From Clostridia bacterium (GTDB lineage Bacteria; Bacillota_A; Clostridia; Oscillospirales; CAG-272), in the NCBI GenBank assembly GCA_017547395.1, contig JAFYPS010000114.1:1-6963 (forward strand): 6,963 nt of DNA, written 5' to 3'. Position numbers and translations under genes: made by a program. Under the pieces are notes generated by a model. It was not told the DNA's origin and did no database searches. It saw only the letters and a program-made list of their open reading frames with translations. Of the stretch, positions 1-5,451 are shown piece by piece (within the stretch, counting starts at the first letter, position 1; each line of letters starts with the position of its first letter).

Positions 1-10
1 AAAAACAGGT

Positions 11-17
11 ATCCTTT
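11..17 (-). promoter_or_regulatory. Putative ribosome binding site of the gene after ssb (likely rpsR)
   Basis: On the minus strand, 18 nt after the ssb stop codon, the sequence AAAGGAT resembles a Shine-Dalgarno site. Only 10 nt remain before the window edge, so its start codon would lie just outside. In Bacillota the gene after rpsF-ssb is very often rpsR (ribosomal protein S18), so this is probably its ribosome binding site. That identity is inferred from gene order only; no rpsR codon is in the window. Confidence 0.4.
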
Positions 18-34
18 CTATAAATTCTTTGTTC

Positions 35-493
35 TTAGAACGGCAAGTCATCCTCTTCGGAAACTGCCTCAAACTTGGGCGCTGCCGCATCCGTATTGGA
101 ATACGAGGGTGCCGCATATGCATCCGGCGTGTACTGGGAAGCGCCGCCTGTGGAATCAGACTTGTTTTCTACAAAGCCAACCTCGTCTGCAACAACCTCT
201 GTTACGTAGCGTTTGTTGCCCTGACTGTCTGTGTAGCTTCTGCTCTGGAGAGCTCCGCAAACCAAAATCGGCTTGCCTTTTTTAAAGTAACGGGAAACGA
301 ACTCTGCTGTCTGTCTCCATGCAACAATGCTTACAAAGTCTGCAGTCTGCTGACCTTCAGCCGCATTCTTGCTCTGATAACGGCGGTTGATAGCTATATT
401 GAACGTAACTACCGAAATGCCGCTTGGAGTCTGCTTGAGCTCGGGATCCGCAGTCAGATTACCGATAAGAATAACCTTATTCAAGCTTGCCAT
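35..493 (-). CDS. ssb: Single-stranded DNA-binding protein SSB
   Basis: SSB coats single-stranded DNA during replication, repair and recombination and recruits partner proteins through its C-terminal tip. The 152-residue product has the family layout. An N-terminal OB-fold (about 1-108) opens with MASLNKVILIGNLTADPEL and contains the core segment FVSIVAWRQTAEF (about 53-65, with W59) and the strand VCGALQSRSY (78-87). A low-complexity linker rich in Ser, Ala, Tyr, Thr and Asp follows (about 110-143). The acidic tail ends in DDLPF (148-152), the canonical partner-binding tip. The length is typical of bacterial SSB. The start is supported by AAGGAGG at 501-507, 7 nt upstream of the ATG. It lies 21 nt after rpsF with no promoter or terminator between, so the two are co-transcribed. 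Residues 41-51 (SKNAAEGQQTA) form the expected variable loop. Nothing is missing. Confidence 0.97.
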   Translation of the reverse strand: MASLNKVILIGNLTADPELKQTPSGISVVTFNIAINRRYQSKNAAEGQQTADFVSIVAWRQTAEFVSRYFKKGKPILVCGALQSRSYTDSQGNKRYVTEVVADEVGFVENKSDSTGGASQYTPDAYAAPSYSNTDAAAPKFEAVSEEDDLPF

Positions 494-514
494 ATACTCG
501 CCTCCTTCGTAAAA

Positions 515-826
515 TTACTTCTTAGCCTTCTTGGTTTCAAGACGGATTACGATGCCGCGCATGATGTTTTCATCAATGTTGTAGCGACGCTCGAGCTCCG
601 CAGGAAAACTAGACTCGCTGGTAAAGTTTACGAGGACGTAGTATCCCTCGGTAATATCGTCGATAGGATATGCAAGACGACGCTTGCCCCACTCGTCGAT
701 TTCACCTACGGTACCGTTCTCTGCGATGAGTGCAGTGAACTTGTCCACTGTTGCCTTAACGTCATCCTCAGCGATTGTGGGATTAACAACGAACAGTGTT
801 TCGTAAGAATTTACTACCTTTTCCAT
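515..826 (-). CDS. rpsF: 30S ribosomal protein S6
   Basis: S6 binds the central domain of 16S rRNA as a heterodimer with S18 during assembly of the 30S platform. The 103-residue product shows the family pattern. It has an N-terminal strand SYETLFVVNPTI (7-18), the signature EWGKRRLAYPI (45-55), the strand GYYVLVNF (61-68), and a C-terminal strand MRGIVIRLE (89-97) followed by a lysine-rich tail. The ATG is preceded by AAGGAGGTG (835-843), a near-perfect anti-SD match with 8 nt spacing. It is the first gene of a minus-strand operon with ssb, from a strong promoter at 917-945. The roughly 85-nt leader is structured. In many bacteria the S6:S18 complex represses this operon through such a leader, and the same control is likely here but not proven. 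The length is within the family range. Confidence 0.97.
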   Translation of the reverse strand: MEKVVNSYETLFVVNPTIAEDDVKATVDKFTALIAENGTVGEIDEWGKRRLAYPIDDITEGYYVLVNFTSESSFPAELERRYNIDENIMRGIVIRLETKKAKK

Positions 827-911
827 CTGTGTTACACCTCCTTATGGACTTATGGCCGTACCCTTAGTTACGGCAAGGGGGTATGGGTAATTTAGAATTA
901 CCTGTACCGAA
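827..911 (-). promoter_or_regulatory. Structured rpsF leader, candidate S6:S18-binding autoregulatory RNA
   Basis: Read on the minus strand, the untranslated region between the predicted start of transcription (about 910) and the rpsF ATG holds several pairings. Hairpin 1 is GGTAATT (886-892) with AATTACC (896-902), a perfect 7-bp stem with a 3-nt loop. Next are two overlapping alternatives: GCCGTA with TACGGC (869-874 and 855-860), and CCCTT with AAGGG (875-879 and 861-865). These interleave, so they would normally exclude each other. A CCG trinucleotide sits inside this region. A known S6:S18-complex binding motif, found in leaders of S6/S18 operons in many phyla, presents a conserved CCG in a bulge between a stem and a hairpin. 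Position and the CCG fit that motif, but the exact fold was not computed. Two near-identical CCATAAG copies follow (841-847 and 849-855), the second running into the Shine-Dalgarno site. Confidence 0.6.
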
Positions 912-916
912 TTGAT

Positions 917-945
917 ATTTTACCATAACAAAATCTTTTTGTCAA
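917..945 (-). promoter_or_regulatory. Promoter of the rpsF-ssb operon
   Basis: On the minus strand a consensus -35 box TTGACA (940-945) is followed by exactly 17 nt and a -10 box TAAAAT (917-922), preceded by TGG, an extended -10 (TGn) element. Transcription should start near 910, giving a leader of about 85 nt. The strength fits a ribosomal protein operon and the vegetative sigma factor. Boxes were read by eye. Confidence 0.85.
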
Positions 946-1029
946 GAAAAAATTTTATCCGCTGCAACTTAAAAATAAACAAAAATGCAGTATGCTGTTG
1001 TAAAAAAGATGTATATATAGCACGTCAGC

Positions 1030-1060
1030 AAAAAACAAGGGGGGTTAACCCCTTGTTTTT
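1030..1060 (-). terminator. Intrinsic terminator of the AI-2E family gene pair
   Basis: The stem CAAGGGG/CCCCTTG (1036-1042 with 1049-1055) has a 6-nt loop and is flanked by A and T runs that extend the pairing to 12 bp (1031-1042 with 1049-1060). On the minus strand it ends in a run of six T (1030-1035), so it ends the transcript of the two membrane-protein genes. The outer A-T pairs overlap the stop codon of the upstream gene (1059-1061), so the terminator directly abuts the coding sequence. It is symmetric and could also act on the plus strand, where no gene needs it. Between it and the rpsF promoter (946-1029) I see nothing recognisable beyond AT-rich DNA. Confidence 0.9.
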
Positions 1061-2195
1061 ATTCCTTTTCAGCCATTTTTTTAGCGCGCCACTTTCCGAA
1101 AATTCCACGGAGAGTAACGTATACGGGAACTGCAAAAATAGCACCCGTAAGATTTAAAACGAAATATCCCACAAGCACGCAGACCATAGACGTACCAAGC
1201 CCTACGCGCACCTTTTTATTGGTAAGCCTCGGGCGGATAAAGATATGATTGAGTATCATAATCACAAAAAATACGAGCAGATACCATACGGTCATATCGG
1301 TGTCCGTGATAAGAACTATAAGCGCACCTATCGATCCACCTGCAAGTATGCCGAGTACCGGAACAAGACTGCATATCGCAATAGTAAGACAGATGATAGG
1401 ATGGAACCTGAGTCCCATAAGCAGCAATGCCGCATAGAAAACTATTGCAAGCACAAGCATATTGTAGACACGTCCCGAGAAGAACCATACAGTACGGTTG
1501 TAAAACTCTCTGCACACCGACGCAACCTTTGCGGATGCATTTTTGGGAAAGAGTGCCGCATTGATTTTGCGACCTATCGCCTTAAGTCTTTCTCTGCGGA
1601 GAAGCGCATAAACGGAAATAATAAGACCTAAAATCCAGTCCGAAACTCTTGTTACTATCTTTCCAAGAGTCGAAGCGATCTTGGTGGCAAGTGTGGGCAA
1701 AGCCTTTATATAGTCAAATAACGCCTTTTCAACTCTGTTTATAAGCTCGGCAAAGCGTTCACCGAGAAATTCGGATTCGTTTGCAATCTCCTCGGAGAAC
1801 TTATCAACAGCGGCTATATAATCGGTAGAGCCGATTATAAACTCATACAGTATCGAGAACTGCGGAATTACAATTACCACTGCAAGAACGACAACCGCAA
1901 GCAGAATAAGATAAACGCAAACTATCGAAAGGATTTCAGCCTTTTTCTCATAGTGCTTGAACTTTTTAAGCGCCTTTTGAAATTTACCGTTGAAAAAATC
2001 AACGCCCGGCAAAAGCACAAGCATAATAATAGCAGCACAAAAGAGCGGCGCAAGTACGGATGCAAATTTTGAAACCGCCGCAATAACAGAATCGGCGTGC
2101 ATGGCAAGGCTTATAAGCAAACCCGAAAACGCCGCAACGATAATGGCAAGAAGCGCAAAAGTATTATACTTCGGATTCTTTTCGAATTTCATCAT
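1059..2195 (-). CDS. AI-2E/PerM-family membrane protein, divergent second copy
   Basis: The 378-residue product belongs to the AI-2E transporter family (TqsA/PerM, formerly UPF0118), polytopic membrane proteins with varied proposed substrates such as autoinducer-2 export and ion antiport. Hydrophobic segments lie at about 12-32, 46-64, 88-111, 185-199, 243-262, 265-297, 303-319 and 335-362. A charged, soluble-looking stretch sits at about 115-180. It aligns in order with the upstream neighbour: SGRVYNML (240-247), SLVPVLGILAGG (276-287), the Arg-Pro segment IRPRLTNKKVRVG (320-332) and the last segment LTGAIFAVPVYVTL (349-362). Several family-typical positions differ. It has S276 where the neighbour has D285 before the Ile-Pro, and the usual Gly before the I-x-P segment is changed (NHIFIRP). 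It starts inside the stop of the upstream gene (ATGA overlap), so translation is probably coupled. The ATGATG leaves the start ambiguous by one codon. Substrate unknown. Confidence 0.85.
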   Translation of the reverse strand: MMKFEKNPKYNTFALLAIIVAAFSGLLISLAMHADSVIAAVSKFASVLAPLFCAAIIMLVLLPGVDFFNGKFQKALKKFKHYEKKAEILSIVCVYLILLAVVVLAVVIVIPQFSILYEFIIGSTDYIAAVDKFSEEIANESEFLGERFAELINRVEKALFDYIKALPTLATKIASTLGKIVTRVSDWILGLIISVYALLRRERLKAIGRKINAALFPKNASAKVASVCREFYNRTVWFFSGRVYNMLVLAIVFYAALLLMGLRFHPIICLTIAICSLVPVLGILAGGSIGALIVLITDTDMTVWYLLVFFVIMILNHIFIRPRLTNKKVRVGLGTSMVCVLVGYFVLNLTGAIFAVPVYVTLRGIFGKWRAKKMAEKE

Positions 2196-3397
2196 AGCGC
2201 CCCCTTTTTGCCATATTCTTTTGTTTCTTTCGGTAAACCTTTCTTTTCAAGACGGTTCTCGACAAATTCCTTTACCATCTGGTAGAGTACGGTGAACACG
2301 GGAACTCCTATAAACATACCGACAATTCCCCAAAGTCCTCCGCTGACCGTAATTGCAACGATTATAAGAAGGGAGTCAACCCCAACCTTTTCGCCAAGGA
2401 TCTTAGGACCTATAAAATTGCCGTCAATCTGCTGAATAACAAGGACAAGTGCTATAAACCAAAGCACCTTTATCGGATCTGCAATAAGGATGATAAATGC
2501 CGCGGGAATTGCTCCGATAAACGGTCCGAAATACGGAATCATATCGGTGATACCCGTAATAAGCGCTATAAGCGGTGCATACGGTATGCCGCAAAGTCCG
2601 TACAGAATAAAGTTGACAACAGTGATTATAAATGCATTGAGAAGTTTGCCGGAAATGAAGCTTCCGAAAGCGTGGTGAGTGAAGTTGATCCATTTACGTG
2701 CGCCGCGGTCAACTTTATACGGAAGCAAAAACGACGAAAGGCGCGAAAAAGCTGAAAAAATCTTTTCTTTTTCGAGCATAAAGTAGACTGCAAAAATCAG
2801 CGACACCGCGATGTTTGCAACAATGGTGAGAACCTTTGAAGAATAGGTCACTACCTTGTCCGCGATATTACCAATCGCGCCAAAAAAGGTGTCGATTACG
2901 TTTTCAAGAGTGTCAAACACAAGGTCAATATCGAGTATTGCGGTAAAAGTGCCAATCTCCTTGTCCCTCGACACTTCTGCAAAAATCTCCTCAAGCTTTG
3001 CTGCCGCCGCGCTGAGATATCCGCCGAATTTTAATTCAAGGTCAAGATAGCTTGCCTTGATTTGCGGAATTACCATACTGATAAACAAGGATATAAGCAA
3101 AATTGCAAGAAGAAGCGTCAGTACAACCGAAAAAGTACGGATAAGCTTCTTATGCGGAGCAAGAAACTTTAAGCGAAGGAATATATTCCTCTCAAAAAAA
3201 GTACATATGGGAAAAAGCAGATATGCAACCGCAAAGCCGAATATCACAGGACTTATCGCGCTTAAAAAGCCTTTGGCAACAGTTACCATAATACCGGGAA
3301 AAAGCAAAAGAAGCACTACCGCAACAGATAAAAGCATAGTGCCGCAAATATATGTCAAAATGGTAGTATGTTTTTTAGTCCACTCAATTTTAAACAC
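2192..3397 (-). CDS. AI-2E/PerM-family membrane protein
   Basis: The 401-residue product is a canonical AI-2E family (TqsA/PerM) membrane protein. Hydrophobic segments appear at about 12-34, 45-66, 88-110, 186-208, 254-282, 289-306, 309-323 and 341-373, with a soluble-looking region at about 112-180. Family hallmarks are all in the C-terminal half: SGKLLNAFII (249-258), GITDMIPYFGPFIGAIPA (282-299), GNFIGPKILGEKVGVD (326-341) and GGLWGIVGMFIGVPVF (353-368). The C-terminus is a charged, lysine-rich cytoplasmic tail. The start is GTG, chosen because AGGAGG (3404-3409) lies 6 nt before it. An overlapping ATG at 3397-3399 is in another frame that stops after 14 codons. It is the first gene of a two-gene operon from the promoter at 3429-3457. 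Members can be autoinducer-2 exporters, Na+/H+ antiporters or of unknown role. The sequence does not tell which, so 'AI-2E' names the family rather than a proven function. Confidence 0.93.
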   Translation of the reverse strand: MFKIEWTKKHTTILTYICGTMLLSVAVVLLLLFPGIMVTVAKGFLSAISPVIFGFAVAYLLFPICTFFERNIFLRLKFLAPHKKLIRTFSVVLTLLLAILLISLFISMVIPQIKASYLDLELKFGGYLSAAAAKLEEIFAEVSRDKEIGTFTAILDIDLVFDTLENVIDTFFGAIGNIADKVVTYSSKVLTIVANIAVSLIFAVYFMLEKEKIFSAFSRLSSFLLPYKVDRGARKWINFTHHAFGSFISGKLLNAFIITVVNFILYGLCGIPYAPLIALITGITDMIPYFGPFIGAIPAAFIILIADPIKVLWFIALVLVIQQIDGNFIGPKILGEKVGVDSLLIIVAITVSGGLWGIVGMFIGVPVFTVLYQMVKEFVENRLEKKGLPKETKEYGKKGAL

Positions 3398-3403
3398 ATC
3401 TGG

Positions 3404-3409
3404 CCTCCT
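3404..3409 (-). promoter_or_regulatory. Ribosome binding site that decides a GTG start
   Basis: A perfect AGGAGG on the minus strand lies 6 nt before the GTG start codon (3395-3397) of the first AI-2E family gene. The ATG that overlaps it by one base is only 4 nt away and opens a frame closed after 14 codons. The first in-frame ATG is codon 21, inside the first membrane segment. Translation therefore begins at GTG. Confidence 0.85.
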
Positions 3410-3428
3410 GTAACCGCATTATTATAAT

Positions 3429-3457
3429 ATTATATCGCATTCTATGGCAATTGACAA
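3429..3457 (-). promoter_or_regulatory. Promoter of the AI-2E family gene pair
   Basis: On the minus strand a -35 box TTGTCA (3452-3457) is followed by 17 nt and a perfect -10 box TATAAT (3429-3434). Transcription should start near 3422, giving a leader of about 25 nt that holds the AGGAGG site. It is back-to-back with the ispE promoter; the two -35 boxes are only 8 nt apart. Confidence 0.75.
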
Positions 3458-3465
3458 GTATGCTA

Positions 3466-3494
3466 TTGCAAAAAATTCTTTTAAGATATATAAT
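3466..3494 (+). promoter_or_regulatory. Promoter of ispE and the hydrolase gene
   Basis: A -35 box TTGCAA (3466-3471) is followed by 17 nt and a perfect -10 box TATAAT (3489-3494). Transcription would start near 3501, leaving a leader of about 22 nt that contains AAAGGAG. The perfect TTGACA at 3451-3456 is not the partner: 17 nt downstream of it there is no -10-like sequence. Confidence 0.75.
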
Positions 3495-3522
3495 ATTTTT
3501 GTAAATAGAAAGGAGCGACGGT

Positions 3523-4416
3523 ATGAGCAAATTCATCGGACTTGAGGAGCGTGGCGCGGGAAAGGTCAACCTTTATCTCGACGTGATTTCGGACGGCAGC
3601 AGCGGATTTCACAAAATCAAAAGCGTTATGCAGAGCGTGACACTGTGCGACAGAATTGTAGTTTCAGCCATAAAAGACTGTGCGACCGACATAAATATTG
3701 AATGTTCCCTCCCCTTTATCCCGACCGATGAGAGAAACATTGCACACGTTGCATCAAAACTGTTTTTATCCGAAATCGGCGAAAGCGCGAGAATAAATAT
3801 ACGCATTCAGAAACGTATTCCCGTTGCGGGAGGAATGGCGGGAGGCTCTGCCGACGGTGCCGCAGTCCTCACCGCGCTCAACCGCCTTTTCGGAACCCCG
3901 TTGTCATCCGAAGTTCTGCTTGAGCTTGGCGCGAAGCTCGGCAGTGACGTTCCCTTTTGCATACAGGGACGTACTTCTCTGTGCGAGGGACGCGGCGAAA
4001 TTCTTACTCCGTTAAAAAACAAAGCAAAACTTTTATTCATTATAGTTCCGTCAAGCGAAAGCGTTTCAACCCCGTGGGCATACGGTGAGCTTGACCGTGT
4101 GTACGGCGATTTTTCCTCCCGTGAGGAAAAAGACGGTGCACGCTACAATCGTCTTGAAAAGGCACTCGCAAGCGGAGACGTAAGCGGCATATGCGAGAAT
4201 ATGTATAACATATTCGAGGGCGTTATACTTCCCCAAAGACCTCTCGCAATGAAGGCAAAGGAGATTCTGCTCGAAAACGGTGCCGTCGGTGCCATGATGA
4301 GTGGCTCGGGCCCTACCGTCTTTGGAATTTTCGACAATGAAAAAGTACGTAGTCGTGCTCTTGCCATCGTAAAGGATGCGGGATATTTTGCTAAAACTGC
4401 AGAAAGTATTTTATAA
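3523..4416 (+). CDS. ispE: 4-diphosphocytidyl-2-C-methyl-D-erythritol kinase
   Basis: IspE is the cytosolic GHMP kinase of the MEP pathway. It phosphorylates CDP-methylerythritol with ATP on the way to isopentenyl diphosphate, needed for bactoprenol, quinones and tRNA modification. The 297-residue length is normal. Visible motifs are: GAGKVNLYLDV (11-21) with the expected active-site Lys (K14); GFHKIKSVMQSVTLCD (28-43), equivalent to the family DGYHe motif with H30; the glycine-rich ATP loop IPVAGGMAGGSADGAAVL (99-116); GSDVPFC (140-146) with the likely catalytic Asp (D142); and the C-terminal GHMP motif MMSGSGPTVFG (258-268). The start ATG has AAAGGAG (3509-3515) with 7 nt spacing. It is the first gene of a plus-strand unit and lies 3 nt before the hydrolase gene. 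Small departures from consensus (GFH for GYH, GMAGGSADG for GLGGGSSDA) look conservative, so activity is expected. Confidence 0.96.
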   Translation: MSKFIGLEERGAGKVNLYLDVISDGSSGFHKIKSVMQSVTLCDRIVVSAIKDCATDINIECSLPFIPTDERNIAHVASKLFLSEIGESARINIRIQKRIPVAGGMAGGSADGAAVLTALNRLFGTPLSSEVLLELGAKLGSDVPFCIQGRTSLCEGRGEILTPLKNKAKLLFIIVPSSESVSTPWAYGELDRVYGDFSSREEKDGARYNRLEKALASGDVSGICENMYNIFEGVILPQRPLAMKAKEILLENGAVGAMMSGSGPTVFGIFDNEKVRSRALAIVKDAGYFAKTAESIL

Positions 4417-4419
4417 ATC

Positions 4420-5145
4420 ATGGATAAGAAATTTTTAAAAGAAAACTTTGACAAGCACTGTCTTCACAACTTTAAGCTCTTAAAAACGCCTATCAAGGGC
4501 ATCGTCATATACCTTTCGGGATGCGGCCACGTCGTGACCCCCTCAAGAGACCTCGAGGTAGGTCCCTTCTGCGCTGAAAATTCCATTCTGTATCTCTATC
4601 CTCTCTGCAACCCGCATTGCTGGATGAACAACCGTGCACTCAAGCAGGTTGAGGCTACTATCGAGTGTGCAATGGAGCTTTTCGGTATTCAGAGCGATAT
4701 CCCGATCGGTCTTCACGGAGGTAGCATGGGCGGATACAGTGCCTTCCACTATGCACTCAAGTCAAAGTACAATATCGTTGCCGTCGACCTCAACTGTCCC
4801 TGCTGCAACATGGAATACGAGATCTACTGCAACCAGCTCGCAATAATCAGAACCTACTATGAGTCGGCAATCGACGATACGGACGACTTTAACAGTTACG
4901 TTCGCGAGAACTCTCCCATGAACATGGTAGAAAAGCTTCCGAAGATTCCCTACCGCTTTGCCGTAGGACTTAACGACACCGTGCTTATCCCCTCTCAGCA
5001 CAGTTCGCTTATGATTGAAAAAATGCTCGGCGAAGGACACGACGTTATCCGCGTGGATTACCCCTCGGTCGCACACTGCAACCTCACGTTCGAAAATAAG
5101 ATTGAGGGCTTCTCCTGGCTCTGCGAAAAAGTGCTCGGAAAATAA
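4420..5145 (+). CDS. Cysteine-rich alpha/beta hydrolase of unknown substrate
   Basis: The 241-residue protein has an alpha/beta hydrolase architecture. A first core strand KGIVIYLSGCGH (26-37) leads to a likely oxyanion-hole region. The nucleophile elbow is LHGGSMGGYSAFHYAL (98-113), with S102 as the predicted nucleophile. A likely acid, D186 in GLNDTVLI, and a likely base, H219 in PSVAHCNL, lie in the expected order and spacing, so the catalytic triad looks complete. No signal peptide or membrane segment is visible, so it should be cytosolic. The GGSMGG elbow resembles esterases and prolyl-oligopeptidase-like hydrolases, but the substrate cannot be told. It has 12 cysteines, including PCC at 127-129, which is unusual for this fold. 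The gene starts 3 nt after the ispE stop with no good Shine-Dalgarno site. A weak AGAAAG lies about 13 nt upstream, so it is probably translated by coupling to ispE. Confidence 0.85.
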   Translation: MDKKFLKENFDKHCLHNFKLLKTPIKGIVIYLSGCGHVVTPSRDLEVGPFCAENSILYLYPLCNPHCWMNNRALKQVEATIECAMELFGIQSDIPIGLHGGSMGGYSAFHYALKSKYNIVAVDLNCPCCNMEYEIYCNQLAIIRTYYESAIDDTDDFNSYVRENSPMNMVEKLPKIPYRFAVGLNDTVLIPSQHSSLMIEKMLGEGHDVIRVDYPSVAHCNLTFENKIEGFSWLCEKVLGK

Positions 5146-5152
5146 ATTTTCA

Positions 5153-5181
5153 TTGACACTTATAAAATAATATGTTAAAAT
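5153..5181 (+). promoter_or_regulatory. Promoter of valS
   Basis: A consensus -35 TTGACA (5153-5158), 17-nt spacer and -10 TAAAAT (5176-5181) with an extended TGT before it. It lies only 7 nt after the hydrolase stop codon. Transcription should start near 5188, at the beginning of the T-box leader. It has the same form as the rpsF promoter. Confidence 0.88.
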
Positions 5182-5187
5182 TTTTTA

Positions 5188-5415
5188 TGCGTTGATTGGG
5201 AGGAGTAGCTTTTCCCCCTTGCATTAAGAGAGCACGCGGCAGGTGAAAGCGTGTATGCAGGAAAGAGCGAAGTAGCCCATGAGCTTCGGGAAGAAAGCGT
5301 TATGCAAGTAGAACCCGACGGATTCCCCGTTATAGGAAAAAAGAGTTAAAATTTCAGGTGGTACCGTGCTATTATGCACCCTGATTCCGTTGGAATCAGG
5401 GTGCTTTTTGTTTTT
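5188..5415 (+). ncRNA. T-box riboswitch, valine (GUA specifier), upstream of valS
   Basis: This leader senses uncharged tRNA-Val and lets transcription continue into valS. Stem I has a K-turn-like GGG/CCC base (5198-5200 with 5276-5278), the loop E partners AGTA (5204-5207) and GAA (5269-5271), then the specifier GTA (5272-5274) followed by a purine. Its upper helices are TGCAT/ATGCA (5220-5224 with 5255-5259) and CACGC/GCGTG (5233-5237 with 5249-5253), with a GGTGAAA distal loop. Stem III is ACGG/CCGT (5318-5321 with 5327-5330). The T-box core AGGTGGTACCGTG (5356-5368) carries the 7-nt bulge TGGTACC. Its TGGT pairs with an ACCA tRNA end, matching the A73 of bacterial tRNA-Val. The antiterminator is TCAGG/CCTGA (5354-5358 with 5380-5384) plus GTGC/GCAC (5366-5369 with 5376-5379). 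It competes with the terminator. Specifier, NCCA site and downstream gene all agree on valine. Confidence 0.95.
5376..5415 (+). terminator. T-box intrinsic terminator before valS
   Basis: A perfect 13-bp stem (5376-5388 with 5392-5404), loop GTT, then TTTTTGTTTTT (5405-5415). Its 5' arm (5376-5384) is the same strand that pairs in the antiterminator, so the two structures exclude each other. It forms by default and stops transcription when tRNA-Val is charged. It is also the only terminator visible after the ispE-hydrolase pair. Confidence 0.95.
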
Positions 5416-5451
5416 AAAATAAAAAAATTATCATATACAAAGGAGTTCACA

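Noticed and set aside
855..879. A true H-type pseudoknot in the rpsF leader
   Set aside because: The two helices have the right order, but the linkers are 0, 3 and 0 nt, too short to cross the grooves if both helices form fully. Alternative folds are more plausible.
29..895. A 288-codon open frame on the plus strand across rpsF and ssb
   Set aside because: It is antisense to two well-recognised genes and runs into their leader; its composition is not protein-like and it resembles no family I know.
1030..1060. Bidirectional terminator serving convergent genes
   Set aside because: The hairpin is symmetric, but genes on both sides are on the minus strand, so only minus-strand termination has a visible use.
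912..1157. A small plus-strand open frame of 81 codons in the gap between rpsF and the membrane-protein gene
   Set aside because: It runs through a promoter, a terminator and the end of an AI-2E family gene, has no ribosome binding site, and its composition is low complexity Lys/Asn/Phe/Ser.
3451..3456. A perfect TTGACA as the -35 box of ispE
   Set aside because: There is no -10-like hexamer 16-18 nt downstream; the TATAAT at 3489 pairs better with TTGCAA at 3466. The same bases overlap the -35 box of the opposite promoter.
5326..5375. A separate small RNA gene or second riboswitch before valS
   Set aside because: All structured parts here are accounted for as T-box stem III and the antiterminator.
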